A DNA stretch of 64,000 nucleotides from Petrimonas sulfuriphila (lineage in GTDB: Bacteria; Bacteroidota; Bacteroidia; Bacteroidales; Dysgonomonadaceae): assembly GCA_038561985.1 (NCBI GenBank), contig CP073276.1, forward strand, positions 2,232,001 to 2,296,000, written 5' to 3'. A model generated the notes under the pieces. That model saw only the letters and a list, made by a program, of their open reading frames with translations, was not told the DNA's origin and searched no databases. The position numbers and the translations under genes were made by a program. This document shows, piece by piece, positions 18,406 through 26,973 of the stretch (positions within the stretch are counted from its first letter, which is position 1; the number at the start of each line of letters is the position of its first letter).

Positions 18406-20121
18406 TTAGCGGAATAAAGGCGATAAAATCTCTTTCATTGCCGGACGATTCTTGTATGTGTTAAGAAGTTCCTCTTTCAAAACTTTAGCCGCAAACAAGC
18501 CATTTTTTAACTTACTCATTTCTTTCAAATATTTCTTAGTATCTTCGTAAATATTTCGGCCTGTTCTTTGAGCATATTTAACGATGGAGTCTCGATAAAT
18601 ATCAATAAGTTGCGGAGAAAAGCCGTCTTGAAGATATTTGGCATATCTACTTGTTACAGAGATATCGTTTGCATCTTTTACTTCGATAAAAAGTTCTCCC
18701 CACATTTTCTCTTCGATGTAAATATTGGCTAAATCATACGAGAAGTGGTAATGCCATGCGTTTGTTTTTCTCCGTTTTTTCAGTTCATCGATTATCGATG
18801 CCAACTCTGCGCTCCATTTTGCTTTTTCTACGGTTCGTTTATATATACGGTAATATTCCATAGATTCTGAATGATTTAAAAACATGCTTCTTGCCAAATA
18901 ATGGAGCTCGTATTGCATGTTTTGTTCTTGATAGATTTGAAGCAGCAGATTATTCCAGTTTCGGGTAACGCCGGCAAGATTCTCTTGCTCCGATATTCCA
19001 ATTCCTTCTTTGATACACGCAATTGCTTTAAAGAAGTCTTTTTGTTCGAGTAACTGATTTACCTTTATTTTCCGGATATCGGACAGTTGCAAATTCTCTT
19101 CGATCAATAATTGAGCTTCTTCTGTTTTTTCTTGTTTTTCAAGTAATGCTAATTTGTGCATTAGAAACTTGTTATACCTGTATTTAGAACTCCAGTCGGT
19201 TCCCTTTTCATATTGCGATAACTGTTCATCGATAAACCGAGATGTCGATTCTGTGTATGGTGAATTACTCCCCAGCTCGAAATAAATGGATTCTAATCCT
19301 TCATCGCAGCCGTAATCGCTGTAATCCGGATTTTTCATTTGTTTGCTAAGCCATTCGAAAACCAAGTTTTCGAGTGTTTCGTTTTTACACTCGTGAAAAA
19401 CATTTTCAATATTCCGGAACGCGTCATAAATAAGTCCTCCAATCCATCCGCTTGAGTCGTCCAGGTTTTGAATATAATCGATGTATACTTCGCACATGGC
19501 TGCGCTAATGCTGAACGATTCCTCAAATTTGGCTTTTTTTCTAGTAGAAATCGCTTTGTCTGATAAATTGGATATTAAATGAGAAACACCATATACGTCT
19601 TGGTAGTGGATAAATCCGAAATCATCGGAAGCAGAACTGAAAATGTTGTTTACAATTTTCTTGTATTTTTGAATATCCACCCTGTCAATTGGCGTTGCGT
19701 ATTTTATCATTATCGTGTTTATCAGGCTTTCATCATCGGTAGCATATTCGATCAGGAAAGCTTGTAGCTCTTCTTTCGATAATTTTTCAATAATTTGTCT
19801 CCACTCCGGCTTTTTTTGTTTTTTTGTTGCGGTTGGTATTTCGAGAAATTCCTCCTCTTCCTCTATATACATTAACACGGCGGCAATGTGTTTACAATAA
19901 CCTTCGTAATCGTATGGGCAAGTGCAAGATAATTCTGTGTAATCGTTATCGTTCCAGGCAATTTTTACTTTGTATGGATAACTACCTTCCACTTTACAGG
20001 AAATACCGTTTTGGGAAAACTGCACATTTTCAACATAATCCACATATTCGTAAGCTCTTTTTAATGATTGAGCAGAAAAAAGATGTTCGTAGAGGGGAAG
20101 CGTTTTTTTTGCTTTAGTCAT
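18406..20121 (-). CDS. SWIM zinc-finger protein inside the cas operon
   Basis: The start chosen is ATG 20121 (MTKAKKTLPLYEHLF), 571 residues, because it clears the preceding gene's stop; an in-frame ATG at 20169 would overlap that gene. A SWIM finger (SCTCPYDYEGYCKH) lies near residues 75-90, and the rest is helical. It is a paralogue of the SWIM protein at 7192-8808 on the far side of the array. Location between cas3 and cas4 with short gaps on both sides puts it in the cas transcript, but SWIM proteins are not standard type I-B components. A role in CRISPR immunity is inference from position only. Confidence 0.85.
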   Translation of the reverse strand: MTKAKKTLPLYEHLFSAQSLKRAYEYVDYVENVQFSQNGISCKVEGSYPYKVKIAWNDNDYTELSCTCPYDYEGYCKHIAAVLMYIEEEEEFLEIPTATKKQKKPEWRQIIEKLSKEELQAFLIEYATDDESLINTIMIKYATPIDRVDIQKYKKIVNNIFSSASDDFGFIHYQDVYGVSHLISNLSDKAISTRKKAKFEESFSISAAMCEVYIDYIQNLDDSSGWIGGLIYDAFRNIENVFHECKNETLENLVFEWLSKQMKNPDYSDYGCDEGLESIYFELGSNSPYTESTSRFIDEQLSQYEKGTDWSSKYRYNKFLMHKLALLEKQEKTEEAQLLIEENLQLSDIRKIKVNQLLEQKDFFKAIACIKEGIGISEQENLAGVTRNWNNLLLQIYQEQNMQYELHYLARSMFLNHSESMEYYRIYKRTVEKAKWSAELASIIDELKKRRKTNAWHYHFSYDLANIYIEEKMWGELFIEVKDANDISVTSRYAKYLQDGFSPQLIDIYRDSIVKYAQRTGRNIYEDTKKYLKEMSKLKNGLFAAKVLKEELLNTYKNRPAMKEILSPLFR

Positions 20122-20146
20122 TGCCCGTATTGTTTTCTTAAATACT

Positions 20147-20764
20147 TTATATTTTTTCAAAAGCCTCACATTGGAAATTTTCCAACTCTTCCATCAATTG
20201 TGTGGCCACATTATTCTCTAACCATCGAAACTTGAAATCGAACCAATCTTGCCGATGGTCGCTGTTGTCGATGATATTCTTGAAATTGGCAAACGGTTTA
20301 TGATTATTCAGCGCATCGATGAGTTTATTTTTCAGTTTGTCTGCATTTTTCAGTCTTTCAGCAAATGCTTCCATAATACGGAAGCTTTCGTGAGAGTCGG
20401 GCGGAGTAAATTCGATAAAGATTAGCCAATCAAGCACTTTTACGTCGTCCCAACCGTATAATTCCGACAAGTTCTTTTTCACCTCTTCCGGATCGTCTTC
20501 AAACAAATCAACTTCATGCAAAAGATCGCGGGGATAAGCGTCTATCGCAAGCGTTTCGGGGTTGAAAAAACATACAAGGCCGGCATCAATACTGACGGCT
20601 ATCTCGGCAATGCAGGGTTTAAATTTTTCAGGAATCTCAATTTCTTTAAATTTCTCCTCGATGAAAATTTCTTCTTCCAAAAACTCCAAAATCCGGTTGA
20701 GCTTCTGTTTATCATCCATTACCGAACGGATGATGGCAAGTATTTGGTCTAATGTGTTACTCAT
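20147..20764 (-). CDS. UPF0158 family protein
   Basis: From ATG 20764 (MSNTLDQILAIIRSVMDD) it has 205 residues, and GGAGATAA immediately upstream is a good ribosome binding site, which decides this start over one 34 codons upstream. The sequence has UPF0158 features: a block ending AEIAVSIDAGLVCFFNPETL, an acidic segment, then SHESFRIMEAFAERL and ALNNHKPFANFKNII, and a terminal RQDWFDFK. The function of the family is unknown. The ATG overlaps the end of the interrupted DUF6155 frame by 8 nt. Confidence 0.8.
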   Translation of the reverse strand: MSNTLDQILAIIRSVMDDKQKLNRILEFLEEEIFIEEKFKEIEIPEKFKPCIAEIAVSIDAGLVCFFNPETLAIDAYPRDLLHEVDLFEDDPEEVKKNLSELYGWDDVKVLDWLIFIEFTPPDSHESFRIMEAFAERLKNADKLKNKLIDALNNHKPFANFKNIIDNSDHRQDWFDFKFRWLENNVATQLMEELENFQCEAFEKI

Positions 20765-21317
20765 ATTTATCTCCGTATTTGTTTGTAAACTTGGCACTTT
20801 CACCGTAATATTCATAAAATATTTTAGCAATTTCATCGGTAAAACCATATCCGCAGGGCGAAGCATATTTTACGCAATCAACGCAACGCAGTTTGAAGTC
20901 ATCCAACAAATTATTTTTTTGCATATATTTCAATGCCGATTGAAAATTTGTTGCGGCGCTATCATAAAACTGTTCTCACATATCGCCGTAATCGTATGTA
21001 AATTTACAGGCATTTTCGGCAAGAGTAAGCATCAAATCAGCCAAAAGAAATGGTGATGGATGTAACGTACGAAAATTGGCAATGGCTTTCTTGCAAACAG
21101 AGAAGCGAGTTCTAGGATCACCGTATTTTGTGGTTGAGTAAAATTCCTGGACAATGATTTTCTTATACTTCTCAAACATCACCTGTTCGTTAGGATTGAG
21201 ATAGTATTCCATAAATTCTTTTGCGGGCTTCACGTTGTCGTAAACCTGCATAACAAAATCGATCACCTGCTCTTTGGTTAGGGATTTTAAGTGGGTTTTG
21301 AGGATGGATTTGGACAT
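20757..21317 (-). pseudogene. DUF6155-like gene interrupted by one in-frame TGA
   Basis: The frame starts at ATG 21317 (MSKSILKTHLKSLTKEQ) and runs 113 codons to a TGA at 20976-20978. Beyond the stop the same frame stays open for 72 codons (EQFYDSAATNFQSAL, then CVDCVKYASPCGYGF) to a TAA at 20757-20759, and the downstream part continues the family's pattern. The full-length product would be about 186 residues. The distal stop overlaps the next gene's start (ATGAGTAA), as expected of an intact operon, so the nonsense change looks recent. The family assignment is from memory of sequence character. Confidence 0.75.
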
Positions 21318-21335
21318 GGGAAAATATGTAAATAA

Positions 21336-23615
21336 TTATAAAATAAAATCTTCTGTTAAATAATTTTCCGGTTCATTTACTTGTAATCCAAGTTCAGCAT
21401 TATACTTTCTTTTGATTATATACGCTGTCTTTCCAAGTAATTTCTCTGAGTTTCTTAATTCGTAAGGAAACTCTTTCCTATTGATTTCCCCTTTTTTAAA
21501 CATCCCGATAAAACGAGTTTCACGAATTGAGACCATTAAACCTTCTGCTTTAATAAATTCGCTATTAGACAAATATCCTTGATATTTTGAAACCAAAGAT
21601 ACTGGGAGTACTTTTTTTCCATCAAATTGTTTGTAGAAATTTTCTTCGCATTGTTCGCTATTCATTAATGGAACCAATTCATTATCCAAAGAATAAGAGA
21701 GAAGCCGTTTAGTTTCTTCAAAATCATTTTTACTTACTTCATTCCATTTTGGATATACAATATCCATCATTTTTTGAAGTTCTGCTTCGGAGATTATTCC
21801 GTTACTCTCATCGATAATACTTTGTAATTCATTGATTGTTCGCTCTATAACTTCCTTATCTTTGTATATGTATTTGTCTTTTTCGTTTCTTTCCTTGAAA
21901 ATATAACAAGGGCAAATTCCTTTTTTACGTTTGCGGTTAACTCTGCCGAATCTTTGTATCAAAGCATCCAATGGTGCAGGTTCCGTAAAAATAACATCAA
22001 AGTCTATATCCAGACTCACTTCTATAGCCTGGGTCCCTACCAACAGCTGGGTTTTGTCTGACATTAATTCCTCTTCTTTTCTAAATCTGTCTTCAGCATT
22101 AAATGACCCGTGTATCAAAACTTTATAGTCAGCATGTAAAGATTGATAAACGAGCTGAGACTGCTCAACAGTATTGCAAACCACCAATACTTTTTTTTCA
22201 TCGTCAATTTTTTGTCGAATCTCGGATAATGAATTGATTAATAAACCATCTTTTAGAATAACTTTGTGCCTGGTAAAGGAATTATAAAGTTCATTGTCAG
22301 CTAAAATGGGTGTAAAATTGCCGATGGCTTTTTCAATTTCTTGCTTCATAAATGTCGGCAGTGTAGCGGTCATTATATGAGCTGTAACGCCTAATTTTTT
22401 CGTGGCAAATTCAAGTAAAACAATTATTTGTGCAAAAGTTTGCGCATCATAAGCGTGTATTTCATCAAAGATAAAATATCCCCCAGCCCACTCCAAAAGC
22501 CCTTTTTCAAAACCTTTGAACCCAAAAATATGCTTTAGTAACTGAAAAGGCGTAGTGATTTTAATTGGTGTAACAAGAGTTTTAAAATCTTCAATTAACT
22601 GCTTCCTGTCAAATTCGCCCATCGATGATTTGTCTTCGTATGCCATCTTGTTTTCAATATATTGGGCAAGTTTTCCGTGTATCATCCCAACTTTAGAAAT
22701 ATCAGAATTGATATCATCATTTAACCGTTCATACATCGCGTTGATAGAAGCAGTATAAGGCAAAATATAAAAAACACGACCTTGTCCTTTTGTCTCAATT
22801 TGTTTTTTTAGCCACAGCAGGGATGTCTCTGTTTTTCCTGAACCTGTGGGAGCTGATAACATTACATTCCCAAGCGCATTATAGGCAAGTTGCTGATGGT
22901 GATAAGGCGGAAACCTGAAAAGAAATGAAAAATCTTTTTCTTCTATTTTATGTAATTGATTTATTCCGGCAGAGGCTAAATGATCGCATTGTTTCATCGC
23001 TCCTACTAAAAGGAGTTTAGCTAAATAGTTTCTGTCAGAAACAGTATTATGTTTTGTTTCTTTTTCAATTAAAGAAATTATATCCAGCTTATTTTCAGAT
23101 TTTTTAACAAAACCATTAGAGACTGCAACCTCCCAAACTTCATCTGCCGCAATTCTATTGCACTCATTGGTGAAGTCAAGTCCTGAAGTTATTCCAAACG
23201 AAAATTTATCTTGTTCTGAAGAATAATTTTTATCAACGAAAAAAAACAGTTCGTTTAAATCCTTGTGATGCCCTAAAACCGTAAACAGAATTAATTCTTT
23301 TTGTTCTTCCGGCAGGTCTAATTGGTTAATAAAAAACAAAGAAAACAGTTCATGACGCTGCTGCTGCCATTTATGCGAAAATCCTTTCAACATATCTTGG
23401 AAGTCCGGATGTGCTTTTCCCATATCGTGAAACACAATACTTGTTTTGAGCAATTGCCAAAATAATGTTTTATCACTTACAGGAATATTGGGTACACACG
23501 TTAGCAACTGCTCATAAATGCACAAGCAGTCGTCTATGTGTTTCTTAAGAGAAATTTCGGGGTTGGATTTTGCCAACACCCGAAATTCTTCTGTGTTTTT
23601 ATTAATCGTATTCAA
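21336..23615 (-). CDS. cas3: CRISPR-associated nuclease/helicase Cas3 (HD plus DEAD-type)
   Basis: Cas3 is recruited by Cascade to degrade target DNA. The 759-residue protein has an N-terminal HD nuclease (H26, then H63-D64 in VFHDMGKAH, then VLGHH) and an SF2 helicase: Walker A SAPTGSGKT near residue 253, DEIH near 385, IMTATLP, and motif VI IQRFGRVNRK. The start appears to be TTG at 23615, overlapping the cas5 end by 14 nt; a GTG at 23579 is the next choice and would still keep the HD residues. No ATG is available before the HD domain. Confidence 0.96.
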   Translation of the reverse strand: MNTINKNTEEFRVLAKSNPEISLKKHIDDCLCIYEQLLTCVPNIPVSDKTLFWQLLKTSIVFHDMGKAHPDFQDMLKGFSHKWQQQRHELFSLFFINQLDLPEEQKELILFTVLGHHKDLNELFFFVDKNYSSEQDKFSFGITSGLDFTNECNRIAADEVWEVAVSNGFVKKSENKLDIISLIEKETKHNTVSDRNYLAKLLLVGAMKQCDHLASAGINQLHKIEEKDFSFLFRFPPYHHQQLAYNALGNVMLSAPTGSGKTETSLLWLKKQIETKGQGRVFYILPYTASINAMYERLNDDINSDISKVGMIHGKLAQYIENKMAYEDKSSMGEFDRKQLIEDFKTLVTPIKITTPFQLLKHIFGFKGFEKGLLEWAGGYFIFDEIHAYDAQTFAQIIVLLEFATKKLGVTAHIMTATLPTFMKQEIEKAIGNFTPILADNELYNSFTRHKVILKDGLLINSLSEIRQKIDDEKKVLVVCNTVEQSQLVYQSLHADYKVLIHGSFNAEDRFRKEEELMSDKTQLLVGTQAIEVSLDIDFDVIFTEPAPLDALIQRFGRVNRKRKKGICPCYIFKERNEKDKYIYKDKEVIERTINELQSIIDESNGIISEAELQKMMDIVYPKWNEVSKNDFEETKRLLSYSLDNELVPLMNSEQCEENFYKQFDGKKVLPVSLVSKYQGYLSNSEFIKAEGLMVSIRETRFIGMFKKGEINRKEFPYELRNSEKLLGKTAYIIKRKYNAELGLQVNEPENYLTEDFIL

Positions 23616-24276
23616 ATTCTAATTTGTGAAAATAAATATCTACTTCTTTCCCGTCAATAATGTCTCGGTAAGCAATGATATTTGTTTGAAAATCATTGGC
23701 GTCATACGGTATTACAGAGTAGGGTTCTGTTCCTATGTTGCTTCTTGGAATAGTATCCGTAAAATATTTTGGCAAAGCTTGTAAAAGTCCGGGTAGATAA
23801 TTTCCAATAAAAGGAATAACTTGTCCCTTGATTTTATCGGCATTTTGTACTTCCCGTAATTCCACTTTTTCTATTTTCTCAATAGTTGCCAAATCATTGC
23901 TTCGTCCAAGAAGAATCTGATAAACCGGAGATTTCAAAAATTCAACATAGTGTTCATTTGTAATGTAAATAGCTAATTTACAGTCAAATAAAAATTCTCT
24001 TCTAATCACATTTGATTTAACCATGTTTTTGGGAATCCCTTTGTCGTTTATCTCAATTTGATAAATTGTTTCCAAATCAACTGTTTTGGCACCATATTCA
24101 AAATAATATCCCAATAACAGTTGTTCGTGTTTCAAATACTGCCCGGAACAAGCGTTCAGAAAACCCAATACCGTACTGATAGGCGGGACTAACAAAGTTG
24201 GTTGAAATCCGGATATGATGTTCGGATATCGGAAACTTGAAATCCACGTACTAATGGTTATACGGTAAACTTTCAT
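23602..24276 (-). CDS. cas5: Cascade subunit Cas5 (Tneap/I-B type)
   Basis: Cas5 caps the 5' handle of the crRNA in Cascade. The 224-residue protein begins MKVYRITISTWISSFRYPN and continues FQPTLLVPPISTVLGFLNA, the conserved first strand and helix of Cas5 in I-B/Tneap systems. Its ATG overlaps the cas7 stop by one base (TAATG) and its end overlaps cas3, so cas7-cas5-cas3 are tightly coupled. Confidence 0.93.
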   Translation of the reverse strand: MKVYRITISTWISSFRYPNIISGFQPTLLVPPISTVLGFLNACSGQYLKHEQLLLGYYFEYGAKTVDLETIYQIEINDKGIPKNMVKSNVIRREFLFDCKLAIYITNEHYVEFLKSPVYQILLGRSNDLATIEKIEKVELREVQNADKIKGQVIPFIGNYLPGLLQALPKYFTDTIPRSNIGTEPYSVIPYDANDFQTNIIAYRDIIDGKEVDIYFHKLEFEYD

Positions 24277-25334
24277 TATTGCATTTGTTCTTTTAGTTGT
24301 TCACAATATTGATCAATAGCTTCATTTATAGTACCTAAAACTACAGTGTTACTAAATTTTTCCTGTAATTTTTTAAGTGATTCATTTTCATCGTCAAAAA
24401 AACCACTCCGTTTGCCTATAAAAATTTTTCCTTTGAAGTTGTCTTTGTACTCATTCAAGACTTCTTCTAACCCATCAATGTTTAATACAACCACTTCATC
24501 TCTCTCGCCTTTACTTTTTGCAATGTGCGAAAATGGATGATTACCCGTATTTGTTGTTGCCAATACAATGAATTTTGGGGTGACATCACCCATGTTATTT
24601 GTTTGCATCGCACCGCCCGAAATGTTTTTCAAAGCAGAAATAGTGTCAACGGCTCGTGAAACTCTTGTTGGTTTTGGCAGTTGAATAAGTTTTTTGGTTT
24701 CAACAAAATTGTCATCAATTTCAACTGCACCGTTTTCCAATGCTTCAGCTTTTAATTTATCAGATAAGTTTTGATAACCGGTCTTATTGTAATTGGAAAA
24801 GGTGCCAATCATATTCAAATCCAAGCTGAACATACCTTTCATGATAGCACTGTACTCTTGCTTGGCATAAGGAACGGAATCTCCTTCTTGACGAGCCATA
24901 CTGGACCAGTTTTCAACAGGTCTAACAGACGCAGCTGAAATTATCGCCGAATTTTTTAATGGAGAAATTCTTGTAACGGTAATGTTTACATTCTTTTTCT
25001 TTCCTTTATCATCAACTATTTCCTCTGATGCGGCACGCATATAACCGAACACATCGTCGTCGGGAAATTCAATAGGATTTGCATTGGTGTATGCAATTTT
25101 GCTGTCTCTTATTACGGGCGAAAGTTTCCATCCTAGGTTTTTTTGCAACGCTTCCCGCCACCAATAACGCCATGCTTGCCCGGAAACATAAACATAGCTT
25201 TTGCCATTTTTGAATATAGTTTTGGTTGCAACAGCGTTATCAAAGTTCGAAGTTGTGCTTTTGCCTGCATTATTTAACGCCACTACATCTACATCAAGTA
25301 GAACAAATCCTTGAGTTTTTAAATTATTTTCCAT
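24276..25334 (-). CDS. cas7: Cascade backbone subunit Cas7 (Cst2/DevR family)
   Basis: Cas7 polymerises along the crRNA spacer. The 352-residue protein shows the Cst2/DevR pattern: GFVLLDVDVVALNNAG at the N-terminus, YVYVSGQAWRYWWREAL, and a TRISPLKNSAI segment. It lies 11 nt after cas8 and overlaps cas5 by one base. Assignment to the I-B (Cst) branch rests on the partnership with the Cst1-type Cas8. Confidence 0.94.
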   Translation of the reverse strand: MENNLKTQGFVLLDVDVVALNNAGKSTTSNFDNAVATKTIFKNGKSYVYVSGQAWRYWWREALQKNLGWKLSPVIRDSKIAYTNANPIEFPDDDVFGYMRAASEEIVDDKGKKKNVNITVTRISPLKNSAIISAASVRPVENWSSMARQEGDSVPYAKQEYSAIMKGMFSLDLNMIGTFSNYNKTGYQNLSDKLKAEALENGAVEIDDNFVETKKLIQLPKPTRVSRAVDTISALKNISGGAMQTNNMGDVTPKFIVLATTNTGNHPFSHIAKSKGERDEVVVLNIDGLEEVLNEYKDNFKGKIFIGKRSGFFDDENESLKKLQEKFSNTVVLGTINEAIDQYCEQLKEQMQ

Positions 25335-25345
25335 CGTTTTAAAAT

Positions 25346-26779
25346 TTATTGTTCGTTATTTTCTAAATCATTTTCTAAATATTCATCGTCTGTAATTTCT
25401 GTATCCACGTACATTTTCCGTTCGTGCATTTTCTGGTAAATAGCAATCAAAAGCACATCTCTGGTTTCTTGCCAAGAGTTTGTGTCCGGGAAAAGATATT
25501 CGGCGTAATCTTCAATAGTTACAATCGCTTCATCATTTCCTTCATTATAGTACTTTGCTACAATGTCCTTCAAGATAAATCGCCTTAAAAGATAAGAGTT
25601 TTTTACCCCATCCAGTTTTTTTATGGCTTTTGTTATTGTCCGTTCATCATTGGACGATAATATAAAATCAGCCATTTGTTCAATTTTTGCAAGAGTTTCT
25701 TTTTTCATTTTTCTGATATATTGCTCGTAAATTTTTATTAGTTCCCAAGATAATTCGTATTCACGACTCCGCTTTAACATCTGTGGCACAATCGATTGAT
25801 TATAAATTAATCTTTCGTAAATAGAATTGCGCCAAAACTTAAAGTCGTCTTCTTTTACTTCAATTGTTTCATTTTTGTCTTCATAAATAAAGGTACTGGT
25901 ATCTCCGTAAAATTTTGCTTTTTTATAGTCAGCGTTACTATAATACCCGGCGACAAACTCATTCCATTGTTTTTTTATTGTAGCATTTATTTGAGTTGTT
26001 CTGTAAAACTTGAAAACATCAAAAGGTAATGTGTAAATCTGCACATCCGGGTTTGCTCCAAAATTTGTAAAATGATAAAGTGAAATTAAATTTTGTGGGT
26101 TGTTTTTATTGTCCGTTTTTTTGACTTCCGAAATAACATTATCCATAAAACGAAACAAAGCAGTGCCAGGTGCACGAGATTGGGATTTTAAAATTCCATC
26201 GGATAACCCGCTCCCCACATTTCGTAAATTTCTGCTACAACAATCCGAAGCAAACTGCTTGGTAATATCCTGATTATTACTGTGAATAACCGCTACACGG
26301 CCGATTAATAATTCACAACCTAATGGTAGAAAATGGTAGCGTATAATAGCCTCTTTGGAAAGCATAATACCTTCCTGAAAAGTATGATGGAAATTAACCA
26401 ATGTGCCTGAGCCTGATAAGACAGTATTGTCTCGCCCTGCAGGATAAAGCTTGGTTTTCTCTCCCATAATTCTACAGATTCCGATATTCCCTTGCGTTTC
26501 ATCTGTCAATAAATCAAGAAAATATTTTTTTGTTTCTTCTTTCTTCCTTTTTAAATCAAAAGCCGGTTGCGTAATTTTTGAGTTTAAGAAAAAAGGATTT
26601 ATTTTCCCATTCCACTTGTCCACATAGATATCTGTAGCTTTCATAATAATTTCCAAAACATCTGATTCTGGATACCGTTTTTCAAACTCTTTAAGGGCGT
26701 ATCCGCCAGCATCCGCAAAAGGATCACCTGTTGGTCGAAAAAGCCAGTCGTAATTGATAGAATTGTAGGTGCGTTTCAT
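25346..26779 (-). CDS. cas8b1: Cascade large subunit Cas8b1/Cst1
   Basis: Cas8 recognises the PAM and recruits Cas3. The 477-residue sequence matches the Cst1 branch: NYDWLFRPTGDPFADAGGYAL at the N-terminus, FFLNSKITQPAFD, YPAGRDNTVLSGSGTLVNFH, and the C-terminal YLFPDTNSW-x-ETRDVLLIAIYQKMHE block. It is the first gene of the cas8-7-5-3 unit and has its own consensus promoter at 26800-26830. Because it directly follows the crRNA-like RNA and its target site, it is the first gene predicted to be repressed by that RNA. Confidence 0.93.
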   Translation of the reverse strand: MKRTYNSINYDWLFRPTGDPFADAGGYALKEFEKRYPESDVLEIIMKATDIYVDKWNGKINPFFLNSKITQPAFDLKRKKEETKKYFLDLLTDETQGNIGICRIMGEKTKLYPAGRDNTVLSGSGTLVNFHHTFQEGIMLSKEAIIRYHFLPLGCELLIGRVAVIHSNNQDITKQFASDCCSRNLRNVGSGLSDGILKSQSRAPGTALFRFMDNVISEVKKTDNKNNPQNLISLYHFTNFGANPDVQIYTLPFDVFKFYRTTQINATIKKQWNEFVAGYYSNADYKKAKFYGDTSTFIYEDKNETIEVKEDDFKFWRNSIYERLIYNQSIVPQMLKRSREYELSWELIKIYEQYIRKMKKETLAKIEQMADFILSSNDERTITKAIKKLDGVKNSYLLRRFILKDIVAKYYNEGNDEAIVTIEDYAEYLFPDTNSWQETRDVLLIAIYQKMHERKMYVDTEITDDEYLENDLENNEQ

Positions 26780-26799
26780 ATTATTTTAATTTTGTGCCA

Positions 26800-26830
26800 C
26801 AAAGATATAAATATATTTTTATAATCCAAA
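26800..26830 (-). promoter_or_regulatory. Promoter of the cas8-cas7-cas5-cas3 operon
   Basis: On the minus strand TTTG (26830-26827), exactly 19 nt, then TATCTTTG (26807-26800) is a perfect match to the Bacteroidota consensus TTTG-N19-TAnnTTTG. The start of transcription should be near 26793, about 14 nt upstream of the cas8 ATG. The -33 box overlaps the first two bases of the site matched by the crRNA-like RNA. Confidence 0.88.
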
Positions 26831-26842
26831 CAGAATACTTTA
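26829..26842 (+). promoter_or_regulatory. Seed target of the crRNA-like RNA within the cas promoter
   Basis: AACAGAATACTTTA here is identical over 14 nt to the first 14 nt of the pseudo-spacer at 26901-26914. It is preceded on the same strand by CCA (26826-26828), a canonical PAM for some type I-B systems (CCW in Clostridioides difficile). Identity stops after position 14, so base pairing would be limited to the seed region. Confidence 0.85.
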
Positions 26843-26868
26843 TAACTAAAATAAATATTTTAATTTGC

Positions 26869-26876
26869 TAATTTTG
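26869..26876 (+). promoter_or_regulatory. -7 box of the crRNA-like RNA promoter
   Basis: TAATTTTG matches TAnnTTTG and would start transcription near 26883, just before the repeat-derived sequence. No clear TTTG is found 19 nt upstream, so this promoter looks weaker than the divergent cas promoter. Confidence 0.6.
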
Positions 26877-26882
26877 CAAACC

Positions 26883-26973
26883 AAGTTTTGGAATTGAAAT
26901 AACAGAATACTTTAGTTAGTTTAATCGCACCACTTGGAAGTACAACCCTCGTTTACTTAACGAGGGTTGTTTT
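26883..26973 (+). ncRNA. crRNA-like regulatory RNA (CreR candidate) with degenerate repeats
   Basis: The RNA would contain, in order: the 3' end of the array's repeat (GGAATTGAAAT, 26890-26900, identical over 11 nt and including the 8-nt handle); a spacer of about 17 nt (26901-26917); the 5' part of a second repeat (TTTAATCGCACC identical at 26920-26931, then ACTTGGAA); and a terminator with a perfect 12-bp stem. The orientation is that of genuine crRNAs but on the opposite strand to the cas genes. The spacer seed matches the cas promoter. This is the design of CreR-type Cas-regulating RNAs that direct Cascade to bind but not destroy a chromosomal promoter. A decayed mini-array is the main alternative. 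Confidence 0.8.
26942..26973 (+). terminator. Terminator of the crRNA-like RNA
   Basis: ACAACCCTCGTT (26942-26953) pairs perfectly with AACGAGGGTTGT (26959-26970) over a 5-nt loop, and TTT follows. On the minus strand no T-run follows, so it acts for plus-strand transcription, where the crRNA-like RNA is the only candidate transcript. Confidence 0.85.

Noticed and set aside
20976-20978. Selenocysteine or other recoding of the TGA in the DUF6155 gene
   Set aside because: No SECIS-like hairpin is evident just after the codon and no selenoprotein family is known to me for this domain; a nonsense mutation or sequence error is simpler.
26883-26973. Reading the crRNA-like locus as merely a decayed leftover of an older array
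   Set aside because: A leftover would not be expected to keep its own promoter box, a perfect terminator, an intact handle and a 14-nt seed matching the cas promoter next to a plausible PAM. It remains the main alternative but is less economical.
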